A DNA stretch of 64,000 bases from Planctomycetota bacterium (GTDB lineage Bacteria; Planctomycetota; Planctomycetia; Gemmatales; Gemmataceae), in NCBI GenBank assembly GCA_016195405.1, contig JACPZP010000019.1, forward strand, positions 30,675 through 94,674. The letters run 5' to 3'. The position numbers were made by a program, and so were the translations under genes. Below the pieces are notes generated by a model. It did no database searches and was not told the origin of the DNA. It worked only from the letters and a program-made list of their open reading frames with translations. This document shows, piece after piece, positions 25,744-35,170 of this stretch (positions are counted from its first letter, which is position 1; each line of letters begins with the position of its first letter).

Positions 25744-25772
25744 GCGAAACTCCTTTTTCGCGAGCGCGAGAG

Positions 25773-26753
25773 TCATTTCGGGATGCCAGCAAGCTGTTGA
25801 ATTTCTTCCAGAGTATCAGCACTTTCCAGAGCGGTAACGATTCGATCCAGTCGAGCAGTGTCTTGAATCTTGCGTATTTCCTCGATTAGCTCCAGCCCTT
25901 TGGAGCCAAACTTGAGCTTCAGTCCCAAACGGATGGCTTTCTGAAGGCCTTCCTCTCGGCCCTCCTCTCGGCCCTCCTCTCGGCCCTTTTCGAGGCCCTT
26001 TTCCAGGCCTTCTTCCATTGCCAGTCTTTCAATACTTGTTACGTACGGCATCTTCTTATCCTCCTCGAGTTTTTCCATATCCGATCGAAACTTCAATTCC
26101 AGTTCCTTCGGGAGTTGAAGCAACCAGTCAATCAAGCGGAACAGGCGTCGGACTTCCTGGACACTCATCCCACGTTCATAGAGATTTCGAACCAAGCTGA
26201 ACTTGCGGTCTTTGCGATCGGCGGGCGCCTTGCGGGTTTGCAACGCCGCCAAGTGAGCTAACACAACCTTTGCCATCGGGTTCGTGCTCTGTTCCAGTTC
26301 TTCCGCTCGGGCCACATAGTCGAGCAGCTTTACCGATGGAAATTGGAAGGCCGTTTTGCAGCCCCAGCGTGCGGTTTGATAGTGACTTGGCCGCCAACCA
26401 GCCCTTTCATCTCCGAGAACTGCCAAGCTAACCACTTCTCTATTATAACGATCGAGAATGCGGTAGTTGTAGCGGAACATGCGCTGCGCAAAGCCGGCTT
26501 CCTCTTGCGCTTGCAGCTCGATATGCAGGAGAAGCCAACTCTCTATTCCGTTTGGGAGCCAAACCTTGACCAGCTTGTCGACTTCTCCTCCGCCTTGCTC
26601 GGACTTGGCCATGATCTCGACCAGTTCCTTGTCGAGGAATTCGAATCCCCGTGACCAGTCAATATCTTTGTAAATCAAAGGGAAGAGGAGCCGCAGAAAG
26701 TCCTCGAAGTAGAGATCGAGCGCTTCCTTCCACGGACTGTCGAAATCAGCCAT
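25773..26753 (-). CDS. Rpn family recombination-promoting nuclease (putative transposase)
   Basis: A 326-aa cytoplasmic protein of the Rpn/PD-(D/E)xK group. It opens MADFDSPWKEALDLYFEDFL, with catalytic-type residues in DKLVKVW and HIELQAQEE. The helical C-terminal tail contains a Gly-Leu-Glu-Lys/Arg-Glu-Glu heptad region (EEGLEKGLEKGREEGREEG). Rpn proteins nick DNA and promote recA-independent recombination, and are often annotated as transposases. ATG 26753 is preferred; ATG 26774 would add seven residues. It sits between DUF58 and the secreted gene in the vWA operon, an unusual place for a mobile-type gene. Confidence 0.85.
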   Translation of the reverse strand: MADFDSPWKEALDLYFEDFLRLLFPLIYKDIDWSRGFEFLDKELVEIMAKSEQGGGEVDKLVKVWLPNGIESWLLLHIELQAQEEAGFAQRMFRYNYRILDRYNREVVSLAVLGDERAGWRPSHYQTARWGCKTAFQFPSVKLLDYVARAEELEQSTNPMAKVVLAHLAALQTRKAPADRKDRKFSLVRNLYERGMSVQEVRRLFRLIDWLLQLPKELELKFRSDMEKLEEDKKMPYVTSIERLAMEEGLEKGLEKGREEGREEGREEGLQKAIRLGLKLKFGSKGLELIEEIRKIQDTARLDRIVTALESADTLEEIQQLAGIPK

Positions 26754-26779
26754 GGCCGTAGGCTCCAGACCCATTAGAG

Positions 26780-27676
26780 TCAAAACCGCTTTTGCCTTTG
26801 CAAAAGATACTCCATCAAGGCGCGGTCGAAGCTCACGCTGGTGTCCATGGCCACGTAGTCGATGTTCGCTTTCGCGCATTCCTCGCGGTAGAAGTTCTGG
26901 AATTCGGTCAGCGACTTGAGATAATCGGGTTTCATGCCCCGCGCATCGAGCGTGAGCCGGCGGTCTTCTTCGACGTCCTCGAATTCGATTGTTCCTTCGA
27001 AGGGGAAGTGGACCTCCGCTTCGTCCAAGATGTGGAACAGGATCACGTCGTTGCCGCGGTGGCGCAGGTGGTGCAAGCTTTTGAGCACGGGATCGGGATC
27101 GGTCAAAAGGTCGCTGAAGATCATCACCAGGCTCTTGCTGCGAATCATGGCGGCAAGCTGGTGGACGCATGGAGCGATGTCCGTGGTGCCCGATGGCTTC
27201 AGGTTCGCCAATATCGCCAGGATAGTGCCGAGCTGTGTCCGCTTGCTCCTGGGCGGCAAGCAGGTTTGAATTCGCGTGTCGAAGGTGACCAGGCCAACCG
27301 GGTCCTGTTGGTAGATCATCAGGTAACCCAGGGCGGCGGCGAGACAGATGCCGTATTCGAACTTGGTCAATTCCTGTCGATACGTGTAGGCCATCGACGC
27401 CGACAGGTCCATCATCAAGTAACCGGTGACGTTGGTCTCGGCTTCGAATTTCTTTAAATAATACTTGTCGGTTTTGGCGAAGACGTTCCAGTCGAGGTCT
27501 TTGAGATCGTCGCCGGGCACATATTTGCGATGCTCGCTGAATTCGACGGAGAAGCCGTGGAACGGACTGGCGTGCAGTCCTTGGAGAAAGCCCTCGACGA
27601 TAAACTTGGCGCGCAGATCGAGTCGGGCCACCTGGCGGATGACCTCGGGACGCAAGTACTTCTCGGGAGCGGCCAC
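26780..27676 (-). CDS. DUF58 domain protein (vWA-like, MoxR partner)
   Basis: A 298-aa cytoplasmic protein with the DUF58 signature SVEFSEHRKYVPGDDLKDLD followed by W-N-V-F-A-K-T-D. A vWA-like domain with MMDLSASM (MIDAS) follows, and later VMIFSDLLTDPDPVLKSLHH. DUF58 proteins are encoded directly after MoxR ATPases and link them to membrane vWA proteins. The GTG start lies 1 nt after the MoxR stop, implying translational coupling. The substrates of such systems are not established. Confidence 0.9.
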   Translation of the reverse strand: MAAPEKYLRPEVIRQVARLDLRAKFIVEGFLQGLHASPFHGFSVEFSEHRKYVPGDDLKDLDWNVFAKTDKYYLKKFEAETNVTGYLMMDLSASMAYTYRQELTKFEYGICLAAALGYLMIYQQDPVGLVTFDTRIQTCLPPRSKRTQLGTILAILANLKPSGTTDIAPCVHQLAAMIRSKSLVMIFSDLLTDPDPVLKSLHHLRHRGNDVILFHILDEAEVHFPFEGTIEFEDVEEDRRLTLDARGMKPDYLKSLTEFQNFYREECAKANIDYVAMDTSVSFDRALMEYLLQRQKRF

Positions 27677-27677
27677 G

Positions 27678-28700
<1,023 letters not shown>

Positions 28701-29101
28701 GCGTTGGGGGAGTGGCTAGTGGTTTTAGTAGTTAGTTCATTCCGTGAATCCATTCTAATCGAGAACGCGGAACGAGACCAAGGCGATTCAGGCTCAGCGC
28801 CAACCTCACCGCCAAGCCCGCCACGCAGTTTGGCGGGCAGCTCATCGACGTAAACGACATTATCATAAGCCGTTGCGACAAACTTTGTAGCTGCCCGCCA
28901 CACCGCCAAACTCACATACCTCTCCTACGAGTCTGCCCATTTTTTTCGATGGTTTCTTAACGGCGGCACACAACCGACATTGACAAGATTGTTCGCACTT
29001 CTTATAGCGCTCGCCCTCGCGTTGTCATTGCAATGGGGGACCATCCGCGCGGCTGACCCTAACCGGTTCGCCGGCCGCGGCGTTTGCTTGGGGGACAACT
29101 C
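28701..29101. other. divergent intergenic region, imperfect palindrome
   Basis: About 400 nt between moxR and the FlgI-like gene, without a convincing ORF. Bases 28811-28913 contain an imperfect inverted repeat based on GTTTGGCGGGCAGCT and its complement. The remainder holds the promoter candidate listed separately. Confidence 0.6.
28980..29008 (+). promoter_or_regulatory. candidate sigma-70 promoter for the FlgI-like gene
   Basis: TTGACA at 28980-28985 and TATAGC at 29003-29008, with a 17-nt spacer, about 95 nt before the start codon. The -35 is perfect and the -10 matches at 4 of 6. Confidence 0.55.
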
Positions 29102-30901
29102 ATGAAGCGTTGTTTCTGGGCCGCCTCTTTTATCGCGCTGGGCTTGGCCGGCTGTTTGGGCCCTCAGGCGCGCATGCAATCCTCCGAGGAAAGCGAACGC
29201 GAGAAAGATCTCGAAACGCACACCGTCGGCTCCGTGACCGACGTTGCCAACGTGGTGTCCGCCAACGTCGGCGGCTACGGAATTGTCACCAATTTGAACG
29301 GCACAGGGCATTCGCCTCCGGGAAGCTACCGGACGATGCTCGAAAAATACTTGCGTCAGAACCGCATCGAAAATCCTAAGGCCCTCCTCGATTCGCCGGA
29401 TAACGCCTTGGTATTGGTGTCTGCGTTCATCCCGCCCGGTGCGCGCAAAGGCGAGCTGATCGACGTCGAAATCACGCTGCCGCCTGGAAGCAAGGCGACA
29501 AGCCTGCACGGCGGCTACTTGCAGCTTTGCGAGTTGAGGGATTTCAATACGACGCATGGGGTCAATCCGGACTATCAAGGCGCCGACCGCATGTTGATGG
29601 GCCACGTCCACGCCAAGGCAAAGGGCAACTTGCTGGTTGGCCTGAGCGCTCCGGGCGAGCCGGCCGAGATGCGGCGCGGGCGCATCTGGCAGGGCGCCGT
29701 GTGCCTGGACAGCCGGCCCTTTTACCTGGTGCTGAAGAAGGACGACCAATCGGCCCGCGTCGCCAATGCCGTCGCCGAACGGATCAACTTCATGTTCCGA
29801 GACGACCCGCGCAAACAGCAAGCCATCATGCAAAATCGCGACCTTTTCCTTCTCGGCGAAGTCACCGGTCAACTGAATAACACACAGGAGCCGATGGCCA
29901 CGGGCGAAGTCGCCAAGGCGCTCAACAAGGAAATCATCAACGTCCGCGTGCCCTACGCCTACCGATTCAATCCCGAGCGCTACCTGCGCGTGGCCCGGCT
30001 GATGCCCTTGCGTGAAGTGCCTGAGCAACAAGCACGCTATCGAAAGCGATTGCAAAAAATGCTGCTCGATCCTGCGGACACTATCCGGGCGGCGCTGCGG
30101 CTTGAGGCGTTGGGCAAGGAAAGCATTCCGGCGCTCAAAACCGGCCTGGCGAGTGATCATGCGCTGGTGCGTTTCGCTTCGGCCGAGGCTTTGACGTACT
30201 TGGGCAGCACGGCCGGCGTCCATGAATTGGCCGAGCTAGCCAAGGATCGGGAACGCGTCGAGTGGAGGAATTTCTGCCTCTTGGCGATAGCCGGCTTAGA
30301 CGAAAGCGTGTGCCGGTCGAAGCTGGAAGAGATGCTGAGCTTCGATGACATTGAGCTGCGCTGCGGCGCCTTCGTGGCCCTGCGAAGATTGCAGGATAGC
30401 TACTTCACCGAAAACTATTACCAGGAATGCCTTCGGAAGAAGGTGAAGTACACCTTGCCTTTAGGCGCGGAGCGCCTGGGCGGCACATTCTGGCTGCATC
30501 ATTTGGCGTCAGGCTCGCCGAAGCTGGCATATTTCGCGGTGGAAAGACGGTCGGAAGTGGTGCTGTTCGGCGACGACATCCAGCTGGTGACGCCGGTCAA
30601 GCTCCTCGTCGGCCCCGAGTTTACCGTGACTGCCGAAGCCGGCGACGACCGCGTCACGGTCAGCCGTATCACCACCGAAGGCATGCAACAACGTCAGTGC
30701 GCGTTGCATCTGGACGAGGTCTTGCGCACCATCGCGGCCATGGGTGGACAATATCCCGAAGCGGTCGATTTACTTCGCAAGCTCGACGACCGACGGGGCC
30801 TCAACTGCCGCATTGGCGTCAACTGCCTGCCGCACGCCGTCTCCGTGGACGCGCTGGCCGAAGAAGGCCGCAATCCCAGCCACCTCAACGCTTCGCGCTA
30901 A
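29102..30901 (+). CDS. FlgI-like lipoprotein with HEAT-like repeats
   Basis: A 599-aa protein with a lipoprotein signal ending L-A-G-C (Cys18). Residues about 40-200 match the flagellar P-ring protein FlgI pattern: GGYGIVTNLNGTGHSPPGSY, FIPPGARKGELIDVEITLPP and TSLHGGYLQLCELRDF. From about 320-440 a HEAT-like repeat region appears (RAALRLEALGKESIPALKTG, ALVRFASAEALTYLG). FlgI normally forms the P-ring around the flagellar rod in the periplasm, but no flagellar genes are nearby and the protein is lipid-anchored. GGGGGA precedes ATG 29102, with a good promoter about 95 nt upstream. Its function is probably non-flagellar. Confidence 0.82.
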   Translation: MKRCFWAASFIALGLAGCLGPQARMQSSEESEREKDLETHTVGSVTDVANVVSANVGGYGIVTNLNGTGHSPPGSYRTMLEKYLRQNRIENPKALLDSPDNALVLVSAFIPPGARKGELIDVEITLPPGSKATSLHGGYLQLCELRDFNTTHGVNPDYQGADRMLMGHVHAKAKGNLLVGLSAPGEPAEMRRGRIWQGAVCLDSRPFYLVLKKDDQSARVANAVAERINFMFRDDPRKQQAIMQNRDLFLLGEVTGQLNNTQEPMATGEVAKALNKEIINVRVPYAYRFNPERYLRVARLMPLREVPEQQARYRKRLQKMLLDPADTIRAALRLEALGKESIPALKTGLASDHALVRFASAEALTYLGSTAGVHELAELAKDRERVEWRNFCLLAIAGLDESVCRSKLEEMLSFDDIELRCGAFVALRRLQDSYFTENYYQECLRKKVKYTLPLGAERLGGTFWLHHLASGSPKLAYFAVERRSEVVLFGDDIQLVTPVKLLVGPEFTVTAEAGDDRVTVSRITTEGMQQRQCALHLDEVLRTIAAMGGQYPEAVDLLRKLDDRRGLNCRIGVNCLPHAVSVDALAEEGRNPSHLNASR

Positions 30902-30903
30902 GA

Positions 30904-30959
30904 GTAGGACGGTTTTGCAAACCGTCTCATTGAATGGACGGATTGCAAATCCGTCCTAC
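30904..30959. repeat. dispersed palindrome family C (GGACGGATTGCAAATCCGTCC)
   Basis: Two linked hairpins: GGACGGTTTTGCAAACCGTC and GGACGGATTGCAAATCCG(TCC). Related copies at 36676 and 55003. The element lies between the FlgI-like gene and the convergent HIT gene. The core CGGATTGCAAATCCG is identical to the tRNA-Cys anticodon arm. Confidence 0.85.
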
Positions 30960-30965
30960 GAGCTT

Positions 30966-31310
30966 TCATCCAGGCGGCCAAGTCATGTCGCGACCGCCCA
31001 GGAGATGGAAGTGCAGGTGCGGGACCGTCTGGCCGCCGCGGTCGAGACAATTCACCACCAACCGATAGCCGTCATTCAAGCCAAAATCCTTCGCCAACCG
31101 CGCTGCCACCAAATGCATGTGTCCAAGTAGGTCACGGTCGTCGTCCGTCAAATCGGAATGGGTTGGAATCGCTTTTTTTGGAATGATCAAAACGTGCGTG
31201 GGCGCCTGGGGATGAAGGTCCCGAAACGCCAAGCAACGTTCGTCCTCGAAGACGATGTTCGCTGATATCTCGCGATCGATGATTTTTTGGAAAATGTCGT
31301 CTTGCATCAT
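30966..31310 (-). CDS. HIT family nucleotide-binding protein (HINT-like)
   Basis: A 114-aa protein of the histidine triad family, which hydrolyses nucleoside phosphoramidates or dinucleotides. It ends with the HIT motif HLHFHLLGGR, and the body contains FEDERCLAFRDLHPQAPTHV then LIIPKK, characteristic of the HINT branch. Cytoplasmic. Start at ATG 31310 (MMQDDIF) or 31307. Transcribed away from the RNase HII-like gene, with a half copy of family A palindrome in the shared upstream region. Confidence 0.93.
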   Translation of the reverse strand: MMQDDIFQKIIDREISANIVFEDERCLAFRDLHPQAPTHVLIIPKKAIPTHSDLTDDDRDLLGHMHLVAARLAKDFGLNDGYRLVVNCLDRGGQTVPHLHFHLLGGRDMTWPPG

Positions 31311-31349
31311 GCGGCACCTCGCTTCCGCGCCGAACTGTTCGTTTAAACA

Positions 31350-31364
31350 GGCTCGCGGCTAAAC
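31350..31364. repeat. half copy of dispersed palindrome family A
   Basis: GGCTCGCGGCTAAAC, the right end of family A elements. A GTTTAAAC site lies at 31341-31348. The left arm is missing, so this is probably a decayed or truncated copy. Confidence 0.65.
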
Positions 31365-31394
31365 TTGTGTTGCAGGCCCTAATATATTAGCGGA

Positions 31395-32360
31395 ATGACC
31401 GGCGACGTTTGGCACATCGGCGTGGATGAGGCCGGCTATGGTCCGAATCTTGGGCCATTCGTCATGTCCGTAGTGGCCTTCCGCTCGCCAGCCGCCGACC
31501 TTTGGGATTCCTTGAAGACGGCTGTACGGCGGCATTCAGATCACGAGGACGGCCGCGTCCTGGTGGCCGACTCCAAACTCGTTCATTCCTCCGGCAAAGG
31601 CTTGCAATTGCTCGAATCTTGCGTGGGCCCGTTTCTGCGCGTGGCTGGCTGCGCCAACTATGCCGACTCGACACTTGGCGACCTCTTGAAACACCTATCT
31701 CGCTCAAGCCATGCGGACCTGCACGCGGAATGCTGGTTTCATGGCAAGACGGGCTTCCCTGTTGAAGCGGACTCCGCGGAACTAGACGCGCAAACGGAGC
31801 GCATTCAGGCGGCCTCCGAGAACGCGGGCCTCTCCTTCGGTCTGATTCAAAGCGCGATTGTGTGCCCGCCGCGCTTCAACGCCTTGATCGAGCGCTGGGA
31901 CTCGAAAGCGGCCGTTTTGGGAATATGCTTGGCGGATTTGTTAGGCGAGTGTCTCAAGACGCCGGCGAAGGAGCCGTTCGAAGTCGTCGTCGACAAGCAT
32001 GGCGGTCGCAACTCCTACAGCGCGCTCCTACAACACGCGTTTCCAGATGGCATGGTTCTAGCGCGCGAGGAAGGTGCGGCCCGCAGCATCTACGAAGTCC
32101 GCGGCACAAGTCGCAAGATAAACATCACGTTCATGCCGCGCGCGGAACAAGCGTCGTTTTGTGTCGCTCTGGCGTCGATGGTCAGCAAATACGTGCGTGA
32201 AGCGCTGATGGGCGAGTTCAATCGATTTTGGCTGGCGAAGACACCGGGACTCAAGCCGACCGCCGGCTATCCGGGCGACGCGGAGAGGTTCTTCCGGGAC
32301 ATCCTACCGGCCCTCGCCGGGCTGGGGGTTTCCAAGGAGAAAATCTGGCGATGCCGATAG
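31395..32360 (+). CDS. RNase HII-like (RNase H-fold) protein
   Basis: A 321-aa protein opening with IGVDEAGYGPNLGPFVMSVV, the DEAG motif of RNase HII (D11, E12), where RNase HII usually has DE-x-GRGP. VADSKLVHSSGKG matches the DSK-x-L region. VVDKHGGRNSY could supply the third acid and FCVALASMVSKYVREALMGE the fourth (compare A-K-V-x-R-D). It is larger than typical RNase HII (around 200 aa), with a ~100-residue insertion near the middle. It may be a divergent ribonuclease or another RNase H-fold nuclease; RNA/DNA-hybrid cleavage is inferred only. Confidence 0.75.
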   Translation: MTGDVWHIGVDEAGYGPNLGPFVMSVVAFRSPAADLWDSLKTAVRRHSDHEDGRVLVADSKLVHSSGKGLQLLESCVGPFLRVAGCANYADSTLGDLLKHLSRSSHADLHAECWFHGKTGFPVEADSAELDAQTERIQAASENAGLSFGLIQSAIVCPPRFNALIERWDSKAAVLGICLADLLGECLKTPAKEPFEVVVDKHGGRNSYSALLQHAFPDGMVLAREEGAARSIYEVRGTSRKINITFMPRAEQASFCVALASMVSKYVREALMGEFNRFWLAKTPGLKPTAGYPGDAERFFRDILPALAGLGVSKEKIWRCR

Positions 32361-32936
32361 GACGTCCGGAAAGAACTTCGTAGGACAGGCAGCCTTGCCT
32401 GCCGGAATGACCTTGGAACACGCAGGCTGCGTGTTCCTACGAATACACAATTTGGCGCGGGTAGCGGTTCCTCATCTGGAAGAGCAGGCTGTTAAGCGAT
32501 GCCAATTCCAGCAATGTTCCGGGAACCAAGTGGACCGGCTGATTGTTGTAATAGATGACCAGGAGATCGGGGTGCGTACAGCGGGCAACCCAGGGATCTC
32601 CGCGAAGGCGAGGGTCAAGCAACGATGGGCGACTTGGGGCCACACAGAAATTCCTACGGGGCCTAATGCGCAGTGTGGTTTCCATCTTCCTTGTCTCCGT
32701 CCCTATCGCCCCCTTTCCCCAGATTCGCGAATGCGATGCCAAATCGCTCCCACGGAACGCGAGAATCGAATGATGCGCATAACCTATGACGGAAAAGCAA
32801 CTTATGGAAAACGGTTGCGAAGATTGGCATAGCCGCGTGTACCACGGCGGGCGCGGCTCTTTGTTCAATTGTGCCCGGCACAATAGAGCAAAATTGCGTA
32901 TTCGAGGGTCGGGTCCGTTTTTAGAGACACGTCCGA
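32361..32936. other. ~575-nt region without a credible gene
   Basis: No convincing gene. It starts with an inverted-repeat element (listed separately). On the minus strand a frame from about 32600 to 32437 encodes a patterned peptide (LLVIYYNNQPVHLVPGTLLE), with no start or family, and could be a remnant. A GC-rich palindrome of the CCGCGAAGGCGAGGG type lies near 32598. Confidence 0.5.
32379..32441. repeat. inverted repeat with CGTAGGA / TCCTACG ends
   Basis: The 7-bp ends CGTAGGA (32379-32385) and TCCTACG (32435-32441) enclose CAGGCAGCCTTGCCTG and GGAACACGCAG-G-CTGCGTGTTCC, two further palindromes. It immediately follows the RNase HII-like gene. Single copy in this window. Confidence 0.7.
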
Positions 32937-35006
32937 TTACTTTTGCTTACTTTGCACGAAGCGTTCCAACCAGGCCAGGTCCCATTCCATTTTCGCGCGG
33001 CGGTGGCGGTACTTCATCACACCGTGTCCCTCACCAGGGTACACGATCAGCTCCGTCGGCACGTGCAGGTACTCCTTGAGGGCGCGATAAAGCATGCGGC
33101 TCTGGCCCGGCGGGCAGCGCTCGTCGTTGGCGCCCACGTGGATCAAGGTCGGCGTGCGAATCTTGTCGAGGCTGTACGTGGACGACGCTTTGTGATACGT
33201 GTCGGCGGAACTCCAAGGGAATCCTTTCTTGAACACCATGGAGTACGCCGGCTCGTCGTTGCTGCCCCATTCCATGACGGCATCGACAATGCCCGCTCCG
33301 GAGATGGCCGCCTTGAAGCGGTTCGTCTTCGTGATGATGCAGTTGGTGAGGTAGCCGCCGTTGCTCCAGCCGCTGACGGCCAGCTTGTCCGGATCGGCGA
33401 TCCCTTGCTCCACCAGATGATCCACTCCTTTCAGGATATCTTCCACGTCGAGATCGTTCTCGCGGCCAATGAGATCGGTGAGGAACTTGTCGCCATAGCC
33501 GGTTGAGCCGCGGTAGTTGGGACAGAGGACCGCATGGCCTTTCGCCGGCAAGAGCGTGCGGCCATAAATCCAGTATTGCAGCTTGTAATACGAGGCCGTG
33601 GTCGGTCCTCCGTGGATTTCCAAAACGAGGGGGACCTTTTGACCGGGCTTGTAGTCGGGCGGCAATTCGAGGACGCCCTCAACAGCCTGGCCGCCGGCGC
33701 CCTTCCAAGTGACGACTGACAATTGCGGCAGCTTCCAGCTTTCGGCCTGGGGATTGACGTTGGTGAGGCGGCGAAGCTTGCTGTCGTTTTCAAGGAGATA
33801 AACGTCGGGGAATTTCGTCGGCGTGCCGAGAACGACGGCGGTGGCTTCACAGCGCGGATCGCCACTGATGCCTTCGACGACCACATCTCCCGGAACGGCG
33901 ACGTGGGCCGACGACGGTCCATCCGCGATACCGCCCGCGCGCATCAAATGCACGCGGGCCTTCGTCTCGCCGAGGAACCAGAGCCAGTTTTCCGCTTTCC
34001 ATTGGAGTGGGCTGCCATATCCCTTGATGGAATAACCAGAGCCGCGATCCAATTTTGTGACAGCCGGCGGATCGGCGGCGACATCGACCAGCATGACTTC
34101 GGCCGGATAGCCGTCGAAAACGGCGTTAAACGCCAGGCGGCCGCCCTTTGGCGACCAGGCCAGATGTTCCAACCACGCGTAGGGCGAGGGCATGTCTTTG
34201 CGAAACGCTTTGTCCGGCACCGTGACGATCTTCCCGGTCTTGGCGTCATAGATTTCGACCTTCGATTGGCCTTCGAAGCTGACCACCTTGTCGTCGGGAG
34301 TGGTGATCATCGCGATCTTGGACCCGTCGGGAGTCGCCGTGAACTCGCGGATGTTGCGGCCCTCGTCGACAATTTTGCGCGCTCGAAATGAGTCGAGGTC
34401 GAGCCTCCAAATCTGACTGAGCTTTTCGACGCCATGGCCGTAGTCGAGGCCACGATGCTTGCCGCGCAGGCCCGACCAGTCATCGAGCACCTTTTCATAA
34501 CTCACTTGATAGTGGATGAAGGCGCCGTCTTCGGAAATCTGAAAAGCGTCGACTCCTTCGGTTAGTTGGGTGACGGGTGTGAGATCGTTGCCGTTCCAGC
34601 GGACACGCCAGACTTGGGCTTTGCCGTTGAAAGGCGGCTGCTTGTCGCCTTCGCGCTTGCGGTTGGCGAGAAAGTAGATGGTCTTGCCATCGGGCGCCCA
34701 CTGAGGTGAACGGGCGCCGCAGCGATCGTGCGTAAGCCGTAGCGAGCCGGCGCCCCTTGGCGGACCACCCTTGAGCTTGTTCTGCGTATCGACCAGCCAC
34801 AAGTCGGTCTTGCGATCGTCGGTCGATTCCCGCCAGCGCGCCTCGGTGTAGGCGACGAACTTGCCGTCAGGCGACAAGGCGATCTGCTGGATGTCGGCCT
34901 GGGTGAAATAGTCGTCGATGTTGATGTCGTGGGTTCGCTTGACATCCTGGGCCGGCAGGTTGGGAACGAAAAGCAACAGCGCAAGAAAGGCGGCAATGAC
35001 GCGCAT
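32937..35006 (-). CDS. secreted S9 family prolyl oligopeptidase-like peptidase
   Basis: A 689-aa protein with a signal peptide (RVIAAFLALLLFVPNLPAQD). An N-terminal TolB/beta-propeller region (about 30-430) has repeats such as LSPDGKFVAYTEARW and WAPDGKTIYFLANRK. A peptidase S9 domain has nucleophile S548 (SGWSNGGY), D628 (GANDERCPP) and H661 (GEGHGVMK). The triad order Ser-Asp-His and the propeller gate are those of prolyl oligopeptidases and dipeptidyl peptidase IV. It is exported and probably cleaves peptides in the periplasm or outside. ATG 35006 opens the signal peptide, with GGAG about 8 nt upstream. Confidence 0.93.
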   Translation of the reverse strand: MRVIAAFLALLLFVPNLPAQDVKRTHDINIDDYFTQADIQQIALSPDGKFVAYTEARWRESTDDRKTDLWLVDTQNKLKGGPPRGAGSLRLTHDRCGARSPQWAPDGKTIYFLANRKREGDKQPPFNGKAQVWRVRWNGNDLTPVTQLTEGVDAFQISEDGAFIHYQVSYEKVLDDWSGLRGKHRGLDYGHGVEKLSQIWRLDLDSFRARKIVDEGRNIREFTATPDGSKIAMITTPDDKVVSFEGQSKVEIYDAKTGKIVTVPDKAFRKDMPSPYAWLEHLAWSPKGGRLAFNAVFDGYPAEVMLVDVAADPPAVTKLDRGSGYSIKGYGSPLQWKAENWLWFLGETKARVHLMRAGGIADGPSSAHVAVPGDVVVEGISGDPRCEATAVVLGTPTKFPDVYLLENDSKLRRLTNVNPQAESWKLPQLSVVTWKGAGGQAVEGVLELPPDYKPGQKVPLVLEIHGGPTTASYYKLQYWIYGRTLLPAKGHAVLCPNYRGSTGYGDKFLTDLIGRENDLDVEDILKGVDHLVEQGIADPDKLAVSGWSNGGYLTNCIITKTNRFKAAISGAGIVDAVMEWGSNDEPAYSMVFKKGFPWSSADTYHKASSTYSLDKIRTPTLIHVGANDERCPPGQSRMLYRALKEYLHVPTELIVYPGEGHGVMKYRHRRAKMEWDLAWLERFVQSKQK

Positions 35007-35084
35007 GGATGCAACTCCGTGGGGTTGGATCAAAACCGTATTGTCGTGGCGACGCTATTGGAGATGCAAGGAATTTCCGCAATC

Positions 35085-35169
35085 GTTTAGCCGCGAGCCA
35101 ACGGCGAGCGCGGACCGCGTCTCATGGCGATGGACCTCGCCCGCGCTCGCCGCTGGCTCGCGGCTAAAC
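35085..35169. repeat. dispersed palindrome family A, clearest copy
   Basis: Left GTTTAGCCGCGAGCC(A) then GGCGAGCGCGG; right CCGCGCTCGCC then TGGCTCGCGGCTAAAC. Almost perfect complementarity with a variable centre. It lies between the peptidase start and the stop of the next minus-strand gene. Confidence 0.9.
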
Positions 35170-35170
35170 G

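Noticed and set aside
28925..30223. 432-aa minus-strand ORF opposite the FlgI-like gene
   Set aside because: Shadow of the FlgI-like frame; composition rich in His/Arg/Gln without domain patterns.
32437..32883. 148-aa minus-strand ORF in the 32.4-32.9 kb gap
   Set aside because: Only a short C-terminal stretch looks protein-like; the N-terminal part is low complexity and the frame crosses a GC-rich palindrome. Mentioned as possible remnant only.
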